Virus record (IMG/VR): IMGVR_UViG_3300027631_001442
Location: 1 to 47,626 of that record
Origin: a virus
Reading direction: 5' to 3' (one strand)
DNA: 47,626 nucleotides
Part shown: positions 26,172 to 34,827 of the stretch, one piece after another
Numbering within the stretch: position 1 is the first letter of the stretch
Layout of the letters: the number at the start of each line of letters is the position of its first letter
Notes under the pieces: generated by a model
Database searches by the model: none
What the model was told of the DNA's origin: nothing
The model's input: only the letters and a program-made list of their open reading frames with translations
Position numbers and translations under genes: made by a program

Positions 26172-27131
26172 ATGACATACGCACAATACGGTACAATATC
26201 AGCAACAGATTTTAATACATTAGTTGGAGGAAATCCTACTACAACTGCTAACACACTTAATGCTACATGGGCAACAGGTGGAGGACAAGCAGGTTATGGA
26301 CAAACTGCTCTTGCCAATGTAGCGGTAGGCACCACCGTCGCAGCAACAGGACAGTGGGCAAATTTAGTAAATTTAACTGCAAGTGCAGCATCACATCAAG
26401 GAACTTCTATTACTTCGGTGACTGCACCAGTTGCCGGTGGAACAATTACATATCTTTCTGCGATCCCTACTAATTTACAAACAATCTATACCAGTAGATT
26501 AAATGCAACTACACAGGGTAGTACTAGTGCTAATTCTGCTAACCGAGGAACAACTTGGAACAACAATTTAGTCGCAACTTTTACTGCTAGTTTTGCAAAT
26601 GGTGATGCTGCTAGATATTTCTTTAATGCAGGTGGTTCACTTAAGCTAACATTTAGTCATCCAACTGGTACAACAATTGATAACTCACTAAACGCCCTTG
26701 CTACAGCAATTGGCACGGTTGTCGTTGCTGCTCCCTCATCCGGGACTATTACAGTTGCCGCAGTTTCATACAACGGTGTTACTAAGATAGGTGGAAGTGG
26801 AACGGTAAATTCAATATCAACTAATTCAGGTTATTGGGGATTGACTACCTCTAATGTTACAATTTTTAAACAATTAGTTGCATCTGCCCCGGTGGGATAT
26901 ACTAATACCAACATCAATATCGTTGCAAAAACTACTGCTACAGTAGGATCTAATGCAGATAATGGTAACGTTATCACTATATATTGTAATTGGGCAGAAC
27001 TTGCTTCAACTGGTCTAACAGCAGCAGTAGGGTCAAACTCAATACTAACTGTAGCTTACCCAGAAACAACTTATACAACTTCTAATTCTTGGGGAGCAGT
27101 TACTACAACTGCTTCGGTCACCGGTACATAA
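26172..27131 (+). CDS. Tail adhesin-like virion protein
   Basis: A 319-residue Thr/Ala/Asn/Gly-rich protein with almost no charged residues. It begins 'MTYAQYGTISATDFNTLVGG' and contains 'GGGQAGYGQTALANVAVGTTV' in part, a Gly-Tyr-Gly-Gln motif also seen in the preceding fibre. The C-terminal half ('NGNVITIYCNWAEL', 'TVAYPETTYTTSNSWG') looks like a beta-sandwich tip. Composition and position immediately behind the fibre gene suggest a receptor-binding or decoration protein on the tail. GAGG (26161-26164) overlapping the upstream TGA is the ribosome binding site. It is the last clear virion gene before the modification genes. Confidence 0.75.
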   Translation: MTYAQYGTISATDFNTLVGGNPTTTANTLNATWATGGGQAGYGQTALANVAVGTTVAATGQWANLVNLTASAASHQGTSITSVTAPVAGGTITYLSAIPTNLQTIYTSRLNATTQGSTSANSANRGTTWNNNLVATFTASFANGDAARYFFNAGGSLKLTFSHPTGTTIDNSLNALATAIGTVVVAAPSSGTITVAAVSYNGVTKIGGSGTVNSISTNSGYWGLTTSNVTIFKQLVASAPVGYTNTNINIVAKTTATVGSNADNGNVITIYCNWAELASTGLTAAVGSNSILTVAYPETTYTTSNSWGAVTTTASVTGT

Positions 27132-27155
27132 TTTTTTATGGCAACATGATATCCA

Positions 27156-27175
27156 TCTAAATACTCTTAGGAGAG
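27156..27175 (+). promoter_or_regulatory. TCTAAATA motif and strong RBS before the modification genes
   Basis: The octamer TCTAAATA (27156-27163) differs from NATAAATA at one position. It is followed by AGGAGAG (27169-27175), four bases before the ATG at 27180. It is the only near-consensus late-promoter site in the gap that separates virion genes from the glycosyltransferase/radical SAM run, so it may drive that whole run. Confidence 0.45.
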
Positions 27176-27179
27176 TACG

Positions 27180-27485
27180 ATGGATATTAAAAACTTACTT
27201 ACTGAATCAAAAGCAAGATTCAATCATAATTCGGCTAAGGCATATCTAGCAGAAAAATTCAAATCAAAACTAATTCTGGCCGAACAAGGTGGTTTATGGA
27301 AAGCAGATGCTGAAACAATCTTATTGCTCACTAGTTTTACCTCAGATTATCTAGTTATTATTGATACCTTTAATAACCCAGTCAAAGTAGATCGTCAACA
27401 ACTTTTAGAAAAATTACAACAAATCTACGAAACTACCATGGAACAATGGTATGCTGAATGGCAACTACTTGAGAGTAAGAGATGA
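27180..27485 (+). CDS. Conserved-looking small protein of unknown function
   Basis: A 101-residue soluble, mainly helical protein: an amphipathic N-terminus ('DIKNLLTESKARFNHNSAKAYLAEKF' in part), a central 'GGLWKADAETILLLTSF' and 'LVIIDTFNNPVKVDR' beta segment, and a C-terminal helix rich in Gln/Glu/Trp. I recall similar small proteins in marine T4-like phages near tail genes but cannot name a family. It has one of the strongest ribosome binding sites here (AGGAGAG) and its TGA overlaps the next gene's ATG (ATGA), so it heads the glycosyltransferase run. No function is proposed. Confidence 0.75.
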   Translation: MDIKNLLTESKARFNHNSAKAYLAEKFKSKLILAEQGGLWKADAETILLLTSFTSDYLVIIDTFNNPVKVDRQQLLEKLQQIYETTMEQWYAEWQLLESKR

Positions 27486-28294
27486 CCCGAGGCGCAATTT
27501 TATTTGCTTTCAATACTGAGAAATTTAATTATTATGAAATGGCAGAATATGCTGCCAAACGCATAAATCATTTTCTTAAACTGCCAGTAACAATCGTTAC
27601 TGATGAAGATTCATACCCTAAAGATACTGAGTATGTCTGGGACAAAGTAATCAAAATTACACCTGACAAAAACAACACCCGAGTATGGGGTACTTGGATA
27701 AACAAAGGAAGGTGGCAAGCATATGAATTTTCACCATATAATGAAACATTGTTATTGGATGTTGATTATATAGTAAACTCATCAAACTTGTTAAAGATAT
27801 TTGATTTTTACGATGATTTTTGCTGCCATAATACTATTGACTTCTTAATGCAACCCAACGCAGAACAAGAAAAAATAAGTCATTATGGATATAACTCCCT
27901 TTGGGCCACAGTAGTTGCATTCAAGAAAACCAACAAAGTTAAAAACATCTTTAACTGTATGAAGATGGTTCAAAACAATTATGAATTTTATATGAATCTG
28001 CATTCATTCAATACAGGTATCTATAGAAATGACTATGCGTTGACTATCGCATTAAGTATTATCAATGGGCATTTAACTGATAATCGTGATTTTATCCCGT
28101 GGAATTTGTTACATATCGGAAACAATACACAAATATATAAGTCTAATAAAGATGAGTTAGATTCAGAATTCACTGTAACCTTTGACAATTGGCAACGAGG
28201 TAAAATTCGTAAAGAATACATAACAATTAACGATTTAGATTTTCATGTTATGAATAAAGAACTCTATGTGGGAATTATTGAAAATGAAAAATAA
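27482..28294 (+). CDS. Glycosyltransferase-like protein (GT-A type), first of three
   Basis: A 270-residue protein opening with a Rossmann-like strand 'RGAILFAFNTEKFNYYEMA' in part, then 'LPVTIVTDED', 'WGTWINKGRWQAYEFSPYNETLLLDVDYI' in pieces, with a DxD motif (D93-V-D95) expected to bind a metal and nucleotide sugar. The C-terminal half has 'HSFNTGIYRND', typical of the acceptor side of GT-A enzymes. Donor and acceptor are unknown. The start overlaps the previous stop (ATGA) and the end overlaps the next start by 11 bases. Such enzymes in phages modify virion proteins, DNA bases or host glycans; the context next to fibre genes favours protein or surface-glycan targets (inference). Confidence 0.75.
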   Translation: MTRGAILFAFNTEKFNYYEMAEYAAKRINHFLKLPVTIVTDEDSYPKDTEYVWDKVIKITPDKNNTRVWGTWINKGRWQAYEFSPYNETLLLDVDYIVNSSNLLKIFDFYDDFCCHNTIDFLMQPNAEQEKISHYGYNSLWATVVAFKKTNKVKNIFNCMKMVQNNYEFYMNLHSFNTGIYRNDYALTIALSIINGHLTDNRDFIPWNLLHIGNNTQIYKSNKDELDSEFTVTFDNWQRGKIRKEYITINDLDFHVMNKELYVGIIENEK

Positions 28295-29048
28295 TAAAGG
28301 CTTTGTGATTATGGCGCAAGGTCTTACTGACTACATGAAATGTGCTCACGCTTTAGAACTTAGTATTAAACAAGTAATGCCCAATGCCAATGTTACTATT
28401 ATAACAACTGAAATGTTACCGCATGGTGATCAGTGCCCTGATATATTTTGGAAATTACAAAACGATTGGCAAGTATATGAAGCTAGTCCATATGAATATA
28501 CTATCAAGTTAGAAGCAGACATGTATATTCCTCGGTCAATTGAATATTGGTTTGATTCATTGAAAGATAGGGATGTTGTAATATGCACCAAAATAAAAAA
28601 CTTCATGCAAGAGGATTCTGATGTGAAGTTTTATCGTAAATTTATTATAGATAATAAGTTACCAAATACTTACAACGGGATTACCTATTTTAAAAAATCA
28701 CAATTGGCTCAGCAATTTTTTGAAACAACTAGAATTATTTGGGAAAATTGGAAAGAGGTACGAACTACACTACAATGTAATGTAAATGAAGTTGCTACAA
28801 CCGATTGGGTATATGCAATCGCATCTCATATAATAGGAGTGGAAAAAACAACTCTTCCACAATTTGAACCAATGGCAATGGTTCACATGAAACAGTATAT
28901 CAATAATACTCCCTCTGAAGATTGGACAGATATATTCACTACTGAGATTCTACCACATACAATTCGTGTTAATACTATTCCCCAGTTATATCCATTTCAC
29001 TATCATGTTAAACACTTTGCAGATACTATATTGGAGAATTTGAAATGA
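28284..29048 (+). CDS. Glycosyltransferase-like protein (GT-A type), second of three
   Basis: With the start at 28284 (MKNNKGFVIMAQG) the protein has 254 residues. A farther upstream in-frame ATG (28266) would add six residues but deepen the overlap. It has a GT-A-like layout: 'GFVIMAQG', 'ANVTIITTE', then 'ASPYEYTIKLEADMYI', where E77-A-D79 replaces the usual DxD. The 'SPYE' lead resembles the 'SPYNETLLLDVD' of the preceding protein, so the two are probably distant paralogues. 'TYNGITYFKKS' and 'NEVATTDWVYAIA' follow, as in related glycosyltransferases. The altered metal motif could mean changed cofactor or donor use. It overlaps the next gene by four bases (ATGA). Confidence 0.7.
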   Translation: MKNNKGFVIMAQGLTDYMKCAHALELSIKQVMPNANVTIITTEMLPHGDQCPDIFWKLQNDWQVYEASPYEYTIKLEADMYIPRSIEYWFDSLKDRDVVICTKIKNFMQEDSDVKFYRKFIIDNKLPNTYNGITYFKKSQLAQQFFETTRIIWENWKEVRTTLQCNVNEVATTDWVYAIASHIIGVEKTTLPQFEPMAMVHMKQYINNTPSEDWTDIFTTEILPHTIRVNTIPQLYPFHYHVKHFADTILENLK

Positions 29049-29389
29049 CAGAAGATAAGGATGATTCTATATTTGTTTGGAATGCCCCGTCTATTGAAAA
29101 GCCCGAATTTAGATTGTATTATGATGAGTTAGGTAGTATAATATGTTATTCTGGTGATAAATTAGAAGGTAACTATATAGTTATTGATGCTCAAACTTTT
29201 GCTGAAGGTAGATATGATCTAAGAATAATTGATGGTAAAGTCATTAAGCATTCTTCTCACGCAACTATCGTTAGATTGACACCCAGTAATACTGGAACTT
29301 TATGCGCTACCGAAGACTTAAGTGTTATTGTAGCAGAAGATGATGAAGTTGAAAAACAATATTGGAAATTAACTGTTTATGAATTTTGA
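29045..29389 (+). CDS. Unrecognised 114-residue beta-rich protein
   Basis: A small acidic soluble protein: 'SIFVWNAPSIEKPEFRLYYDELGSII' in part, then 'NYIVIDAQTFAEGRYDLRIIDGKVI' in part, and a C-terminal beta segment. The 'F-R-L-Y-Y-D...G-x-I-x-x-Y' start and 'ID-x-x-T-F' spacing suggest a compact beta fold. I do not recognise the family and see no catalytic residues. It overlaps both neighbours (ATGA upstream, 11 bases with the next gene), so it is co-translated with two glycosyltransferase-like genes and may be an accessory to them. Confidence 0.7.
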   Translation: MTEDKDDSIFVWNAPSIEKPEFRLYYDELGSIICYSGDKLEGNYIVIDAQTFAEGRYDLRIIDGKVIKHSSHATIVRLTPSNTGTLCATEDLSVIVAEDDEVEKQYWKLTVYEF

Positions 29390-30332
29390 AAACATAATAG
29401 ATGTAGCTGATCTATCAACTATTTATTTAAGCTACGATGAACCGCAGAAAGAAGAATTTTGGCTAAAAATTAAAAACATGGTTCCGTGGGCTAAACGAGT
29501 GGACGGAGTTAAAGGCAGTGATGCTGCACATAAAGCAGCAGGTGAAGCAAGTGATACTGAACGCTTTATTCTAATTGATGGTGACAATATGCCTGAAGAA
29601 AGTTTCTTCAACCTGCAATTAGACTTTACTGATAAAGACCCTAAATACAAATTAGCACAATATCGTTGGAAAGCAGTTAATAGTATTAACGGATTGAGGT
29701 ATGGAAATGGAGGTATGAGTAGTTGGACAAAGACTTATGTTGCTAACATGCAAACACATGAAAATCAAACTGAAGGTGATGTTTCACGTATTGCTGATTT
29801 TTGCTTAGACAGTAAAGATAATTTATATTGGTCAATGTATGATTGTTACTCTACTACTTATCCTAATCATACGCCGTTCCAAGCGTGGCGTGCTGGGTTT
29901 CGTGAAGGAGTAAAGATGGTACTTGACAAAGGGTCAAAGCCTGATATTGATACATTCAAAGAAACTGCTGCCAAGCGTAACCTAAACAACTTAACTATAT
30001 GGCAGAATGTAGGGGCTGATGTTGAGAATGGGTTGTGGGCTATATATGGCGCACGATTGGGAACATATATGACTATGTTAACTGACTGGGAACATACCAA
30101 TGTTCAATGGTTTGATAACTATATCTCATTGTGGGAAGAACATAAAAACGTTGACCCTGCTTTTGAAGCCGCAAGTATCGGGGATTCTCTTAAAGATAAG
30201 TTAGGTTTACCCATGTGTGCGTTAGACAAAGAACAAAGTATGTTCTTTAAACGTCATTACAACGCCGACAAACATAACTTAGGCCCACTTGTAACCGAGA
30301 TGGATATAATAAGAAAAATGGAAGGTTGGTAA
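29379..30332 (+). CDS. Glycosyltransferase-like protein (GT-A type), third of three
   Basis: A 317-residue protein. Residues 40-70 read 'RVDGVKGSDAAHKAAGEA' then 'FILIDGDNM', with D67-G-D69 as DxD-type metal/nucleotide-sugar motif. The 'VDGVKG..AHKAA' block before the DxD is a pattern I associate with glycosyltransferase-like proteins of marine T4-like phages. 'RYGNGGMSSWTK' and 'NHTPFQAWRAGFREGVKM' in the C-terminal half are probably acceptor- or donor-binding segments. Substrate is unknown. Its TAA overlaps the ATG of the first radical SAM gene (TAATG at 30330-30334), physically joining the glycosyltransferase and radical SAM runs into one transcription unit. Confidence 0.75.
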   Translation: MNFENIIDVADLSTIYLSYDEPQKEEFWLKIKNMVPWAKRVDGVKGSDAAHKAAGEASDTERFILIDGDNMPEESFFNLQLDFTDKDPKYKLAQYRWKAVNSINGLRYGNGGMSSWTKTYVANMQTHENQTEGDVSRIADFCLDSKDNLYWSMYDCYSTTYPNHTPFQAWRAGFREGVKMVLDKGSKPDIDTFKETAAKRNLNNLTIWQNVGADVENGLWAIYGARLGTYMTMLTDWEHTNVQWFDNYISLWEEHKNVDPAFEAASIGDSLKDKLGLPMCALDKEQSMFFKRHYNADKHNLGPLVTEMDIIRKMEGW

Positions 30333-31897
30333 TGAACGGGGAGTACGACCAATTTGCAAGAGATATGCGTGACCGCTTGAATGCGGTCAGTCCATCACTG
30401 TGTCTTGCTAAATGGCAACAAGTTTCTATTCACTTGACTAGTGGATTAACACAAAGTTGTTATCACCCACCTACACACAAAATCCCCTTGGACTTATTAA
30501 AAGTTCAACCTAGTGTCCTACATAACACTCCTATTAAAATACATGAACGCAAGCAAATGCTTGAAGGCAAGCGTCCAGAAGGTTGTGCTTATTGCTGGAA
30601 AGTAGAAGATGCTAAGAGTGATGATCCTAAAGGTCATATGAGCGACAGACACTATCGTAGTAGTGAATGGTGGAATGCACCCACATTTGAAGAAGTAACA
30701 CAAAACAAGTTTGACTATGATGTAGTCCCTCGTTATGTAGAAGTTAACTTTAATCAAGCATGTAACTTTAAGTGTATGTATTGTAGTCCACATCTTTCTA
30801 GTAGTTGGGAAGAAGAAGTTAAGAAGCATGGTCCATATCAACTAACGAACATGGCTCACAACAACATTCAGTCGCTTGAAGAAAAAGGTATAATGCCACT
30901 TAAGGTTGCTAATAAAGATAATCCTTATGTTGAAGCATTTTGGCAATGGTTCCCTGAAATCTATCGTAAACTACGTGTGTTTAGAATGACAGGTGGCGAG
31001 CCACTCATGGACAAGAACACATTCAAAGTATTAGACTATGTGAATGAGAATCCTCATGGTCAACTAGAGTTGAGTATTACTAGTAATATGTGTCCTCCTG
31101 AGCAGAAGTTGTTTGATAAGTTTGTTGAAAAAGTCAAGGCATTAGAAGAACTACGTACATACGAAGATAAAGAAAACTTTAACGTACATAGCGGTAATAA
31201 TTGGTATGTAGACAAGGGATTCAAGCACTTTTGGTTGTTTGTATCATTGGATGGATATGGTAAGCAAGCAGAATATATGAGAACCGGGTTAGAGTTTGAA
31301 CGCTTGATGAATAACGTTAGAACCTTTTTGCGTGAAACAAAATATTCTACTGTGAGTTTTATTAACACGTTCAATATCATGTCTATTCCTAGCCTTCATA
31401 ATTTCCTAGCTATGGTCTTAGATTTAAGAGCAGAGTTTGGTGGAAGAAGCCAAGTTGAGTTTGAGATTGCCCCCGACCAAACTGAAACTGAAAAAGAAAA
31501 TAACATTGTACACAAAGTATATACACAAAAGAAATATCAGCGGGTGTTCTTTGATATACCAATATTGCGTTACCCACCGTGGTTTAGCATACAGAATGCC
31601 GGAGACTATGGCATTAACGAAGTTGAACATTGCTTACATTACATGGAAGAAAATGTTCAAGGAAACGACTATTTAGAAACATTTGAGGGATTTAAACCCT
31701 ATGAGATATTGAAAATTAAACGAGACCTTGCTATAATGAAGGAAACTCTATCACAAGAACAATTGTTACTAAATAAGAAGAACTTCTACATGTTTATCAT
31801 AGAATATGATAGACGTAGACAAACAAATTTTATAGAAACTTTTCCAGAACTAAAAAGTTACTGGAAAGAGTGTATTAAAGCACATACCAAACATTAA
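30332..31897 (+). CDS. Radical SAM protein 1, N-terminal twitch type, class A
   Basis: A 521-residue protein. Radical SAM cysteines are C144, C148 and C151 (CNFKCMYC), which bind the 4Fe-4S cluster that cleaves S-adenosylmethionine; the SAM-binding GGEP is at 221-224. Before the core lies a cysteine domain, C24 (CLAKW), C43 (SCYHP), C85 and C88 (CAYCW), the twitch-like auxiliary-cluster site of the family NCBI calls twitch domain-containing radical SAM protein. 'MSDR' (103-106) links the two domains. 'AEYMRTG' and a C-terminal 'YDRRRQTNFIETFPEL' are shared with paralogues. It is the longest of the set, with an extra segment at about 265-290. The start is the ATG in TAATG; a TTG two codons upstream is less likely. 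Substrate unknown. Confidence 0.9.
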   Translation: MNGEYDQFARDMRDRLNAVSPSLCLAKWQQVSIHLTSGLTQSCYHPPTHKIPLDLLKVQPSVLHNTPIKIHERKQMLEGKRPEGCAYCWKVEDAKSDDPKGHMSDRHYRSSEWWNAPTFEEVTQNKFDYDVVPRYVEVNFNQACNFKCMYCSPHLSSSWEEEVKKHGPYQLTNMAHNNIQSLEEKGIMPLKVANKDNPYVEAFWQWFPEIYRKLRVFRMTGGEPLMDKNTFKVLDYVNENPHGQLELSITSNMCPPEQKLFDKFVEKVKALEELRTYEDKENFNVHSGNNWYVDKGFKHFWLFVSLDGYGKQAEYMRTGLEFERLMNNVRTFLRETKYSTVSFINTFNIMSIPSLHNFLAMVLDLRAEFGGRSQVEFEIAPDQTETEKENNIVHKVYTQKKYQRVFFDIPILRYPPWFSIQNAGDYGINEVEHCLHYMEENVQGNDYLETFEGFKPYEILKIKRDLAIMKETLSQEQLLLNKKNFYMFIIEYDRRRQTNFIETFPELKSYWKECIKAHTKH

Positions 31898-31905
31898 GGC
31901 ATAAC

Positions 31906-33435
31906 ATGGCAGGTAAAAAACATACAGAGAGTTTTGCAGAATACAAGGCAAGACTAATCGATCCAATCAGCGAAAGTTATTGTGCAGCAAAATGGCTAAA
32001 TGCTACTATTTGGTTAGGGAACGGACAAACAACAAGTTGTCACCACCCATTAGGGCATCAAATTAATGCTGCTGAATTAATTACTAATCCATCAGCAATT
32101 CACAACACACCGCATAAAAAGTACATGCGTAAGTTGATGCAGGAGGGACAACGTCCTCAAGAGTGCGAATATTGCTGGAAGATTGAAGATATTGGTCGTA
32201 ATAATATGAGCGACCGTGTTTATAAAACTGCTGTGTTTGAAGAAAGCGACATCTTACGTACTGCTAAAGCAGATTGGCAAGAGAATACAATGTTAAAGAC
32301 ATTGGAAATTAGTTTTGATCGCACATGTAATTTTGCTTGTAGTTATTGCAATCCAAGTTTTAGCACAACATGGGTTAAAGACATTCACAAATTTGGACCA
32401 TATCGTAATATTGACGGTGATGCACGTAGTCACTTTATCAATGAGGCTGACCATGCCAAGCCATTAGCAGATGACATAAATCCATATATTCAGGCATTCT
32501 GGAAATGGTGGGAACAAGAAGATGGTCTTGCTGATAATTTAGAGGAAATTCGCATTACCGGTGGAGAGCCACTTATGGCTCCTGGTGTATGGAAATTGTT
32601 TGAATGGTTTAAGAATAATCAAGAACGAGTTAAGAATCGTAAAGACGGCAAAGTTATGCGTTATGCAATTAACAGTAATCTAGTACCTAAAGATGATATC
32701 ATGGATAAGTTAATTGAATTGAGCCATTTTGTACCTCACTTAGAAGTATATACTAGTTGTGAAGCATTTGGAGCACAGGCAGAATACATTCGTGATGGAT
32801 TTGAATGGAGCAAATGGATTCATAATTTAAAACGTTTACATACTGAAGGTAATATCAAAAAGACACACATGATGATGACTATTAATAGTTTGTGTTTGTC
32901 TAGTATTGTTGAATTTATGGATCAAATGATGGAATTCAAAAAGATTCACGACACCCCATATCCAACAATGAGTTTGAACATCTTACGTTTTCCTAGCTTT
33001 CAAAGTTGTACAATGTTGCCAATGGATATTCGTCAGAAATATGCGATAGAATTGCAAACATGGTTAGATGCACAGATTGCTGCTGATTTCAGAACAACTG
33101 ACGGTACACCAATGTTACAATCAATTGAACGTGAACAAACTCAACGGTTAATTGACTATTTGGATGTAATTAAAACTCCGCACAAAAACGTTAAAGATAT
33201 TCCACAAAATCATAGAGACTTTAAACAGTTCTATGCTCAGTATGATGTCCGTCGTGGTAAGAGTTTCAGAAATACTTTCCCACCAGAGTTTGTTGCTTTC
33301 TATGATAGTATAGAAACAGAGTTACCGACAGCCAATGAAATTATTACACAGAATTATCGTACGGGGGTTGATTTGATTCCGGATCATCCACCTGAAGATC
33401 CAAGCAAAGAAGTGTTCTTTAATCCTGATCTATAA
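31906..33435 (+). CDS. Radical SAM protein 2, N-terminal twitch type, class A
   Basis: A 509-residue protein. The N-terminal cluster domain has C26 (CAAKW), C45 (SCHHP), C87 and C90 (CEYCW); 'MSDR' is at 101-104; radical SAM cysteines are C141, C145, C148 (CNFACSYC), followed by 'NPSFSTTW'; GGEP begins at 219. 'EVYTSCEAFG' sits where most radical SAM proteins have S-x-D-G, so the acidic residue is replaced by Cys-Glu. 'AEYIRDGFEW' and the tail motif 'YDVRRGKSFRNTFPPEF' follow. A Pro/Asp-rich extension of about 40 residues after that tail is unique in the set. It is separated by eight bases from gene 1, with AGG as a possible ribosome binding site, and its stop overlaps gene 3 (TAATG). Confidence 0.9.
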   Translation: MAGKKHTESFAEYKARLIDPISESYCAAKWLNATIWLGNGQTTSCHHPLGHQINAAELITNPSAIHNTPHKKYMRKLMQEGQRPQECEYCWKIEDIGRNNMSDRVYKTAVFEESDILRTAKADWQENTMLKTLEISFDRTCNFACSYCNPSFSTTWVKDIHKFGPYRNIDGDARSHFINEADHAKPLADDINPYIQAFWKWWEQEDGLADNLEEIRITGGEPLMAPGVWKLFEWFKNNQERVKNRKDGKVMRYAINSNLVPKDDIMDKLIELSHFVPHLEVYTSCEAFGAQAEYIRDGFEWSKWIHNLKRLHTEGNIKKTHMMMTINSLCLSSIVEFMDQMMEFKKIHDTPYPTMSLNILRFPSFQSCTMLPMDIRQKYAIELQTWLDAQIAADFRTTDGTPMLQSIEREQTQRLIDYLDVIKTPHKNVKDIPQNHRDFKQFYAQYDVRRGKSFRNTFPPEFVAFYDSIETELPTANEIITQNYRTGVDLIPDHPPEDPSKEVFFNPDL

Positions 33436-34826
33436 TGACAAATAAAATTATCCCTGTGTGGGAACATTCCAAACCTCATAAAGATAGTCAGAACAAGGTG
33501 TTTTGTATGGCACCTTGGACTCACACGTATATCAGTCCTCAAAGTGAACGTAGATTGTGTTGCGCCTCACGTGAAGAACATTCTTTTCAAAAACAATATA
33601 TTGATAGTTCAAACGATTCAAAGTATGGGTTAGTAACTGAATCTAAAACAGTACTAGATGATTATAAACCAATAAGTTTAAAAGAACACTGGAATAGTGA
33701 TTACATGAAAGATATTCGTATAAAGCTAATGCGTGGTGAAGAGATTCCACAATGTGATGTATGTAACAAAAATCTATTGATGGAAGGATATAGTTATCGA
33801 GGTTGGTTTACTGGATCATTATTTCACGATAAGATACAAGAGGCATTTGATAGTACAGACGATACGGGTTACACAACAATGGAACCAATCAGTTTTGATT
33901 ATCGTTTTAGCAATCTATGTAACTTTAAATGTCGTATGTGCGGTGAGCAACTAAGTTCAACTTGGGAAACTGAAAAGAAAGTTCATAATATGTGGACACC
34001 AAAGAATCAGCCATTCATGATTCCTGAAATTAAATCAGCAATGAAAACTTTTCAAGAAGAAGTTGTTGAAGTTGAATTTCGTGATGCTGTTAGTCGCGGC
34101 ATCATAGAAGAAATGTATTGGGTTGGCGGAGAGCCATTGATGTATGACATACATTGGTGGACATTGGAAGAAATGTTAAAGAACGGCAGTAATAAGAAAT
34201 GTTACATGCGCTATAATAGCAACCTAAGTCGTATACAATTTGGTGATAAAAACTTATATAACTACCTACCACTATATAAAGATTGGATGATGTGTGCAAG
34301 TATTGATGGTACTGGTGAGATAGTAGAGTATATTCGTACTGGTATTAAATGGGACAAATGGTTAGATAACTTTAAACAAGGCTTATTATTGCCAAATGGA
34401 AAAGACAAGATGGTGCTTGATTTAACATTGACAGCACCGGGCATGTTTAGCTTAAAAGAGTTGTTTGACTTGAGTATAGAATTAGATGTAAAGATTGAAA
34501 CAAAAACAACATTTGGATTTCATAATGATATAATGTGGACACCGTTGAGTTGGCCTAGACCTATACTAAATGACATGGTAGATGATATATTAGAATATAT
34601 TACCCCAAGAGTATCTTGGAAACAACATACATTAGTAGGAAATCTTGAAGCATTAAAGAATACACGTAAAACACATGAAGAAGAATGGCCTGACACATTT
34701 AAGCAGGGCGCTAAAAACGGTAAAGGTTGGGTAGAGCAATTAGAAAAAATACGTGATAATACATTAACAATGCGTGACATATACAGTCGTAATCCTGAAT
34801 TATTAAAGTGGTGGAACAATATTTAA
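33435..34826 (+). CDS. Radical SAM protein 3, N-terminal twitch type, class B
   Basis: A 463-residue protein. The N-terminal domain carries C24 in 'FCMAPW', the tandem C42-C43 and C107/C110 (CDVC), the class B pattern. About 35 extra residues lie between CC and the 'LMRGEEIPQCD' helix compared with its relatives. 'YSYRGW' (120-124) replaces the class A SDR link. Radical SAM cysteines are C162, C166, C169 (CNFKCRMC) followed by 'GEQLSSTW'; GGEP starts at 231. 'SIDGTGEIVEYIRTGIKW' has an intact S-x-D-G. The C-terminus 'LTMRDIYSRNPELLKWW' is a divergent form of the shared tail. TAATG overlap upstream, one base gap downstream. Confidence 0.9.
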   Translation: MTNKIIPVWEHSKPHKDSQNKVFCMAPWTHTYISPQSERRLCCASREEHSFQKQYIDSSNDSKYGLVTESKTVLDDYKPISLKEHWNSDYMKDIRIKLMRGEEIPQCDVCNKNLLMEGYSYRGWFTGSLFHDKIQEAFDSTDDTGYTTMEPISFDYRFSNLCNFKCRMCGEQLSSTWETEKKVHNMWTPKNQPFMIPEIKSAMKTFQEEVVEVEFRDAVSRGIIEEMYWVGGEPLMYDIHWWTLEEMLKNGSNKKCYMRYNSNLSRIQFGDKNLYNYLPLYKDWMMCASIDGTGEIVEYIRTGIKWDKWLDNFKQGLLLPNGKDKMVLDLTLTAPGMFSLKELFDLSIELDVKIETKTTFGFHNDIMWTPLSWPRPILNDMVDDILEYITPRVSWKQHTLVGNLEALKNTRKTHEEEWPDTFKQGAKNGKGWVEQLEKIRDNTLTMRDIYSRNPELLKWWNNI

Positions 34827-34827
34827 T

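Noticed and set aside
27119-27140. T-run after the adhesin gene as an intrinsic terminator
   Set aside because: Only a three-base-pair CGG/CCG stem precedes the six Ts, too weak to call.
30326-30331. TTG start two codons upstream of radical SAM gene 1
   Set aside because: The ATG at 30332 forms a TAATG junction like many neighbouring genes and has the better context.
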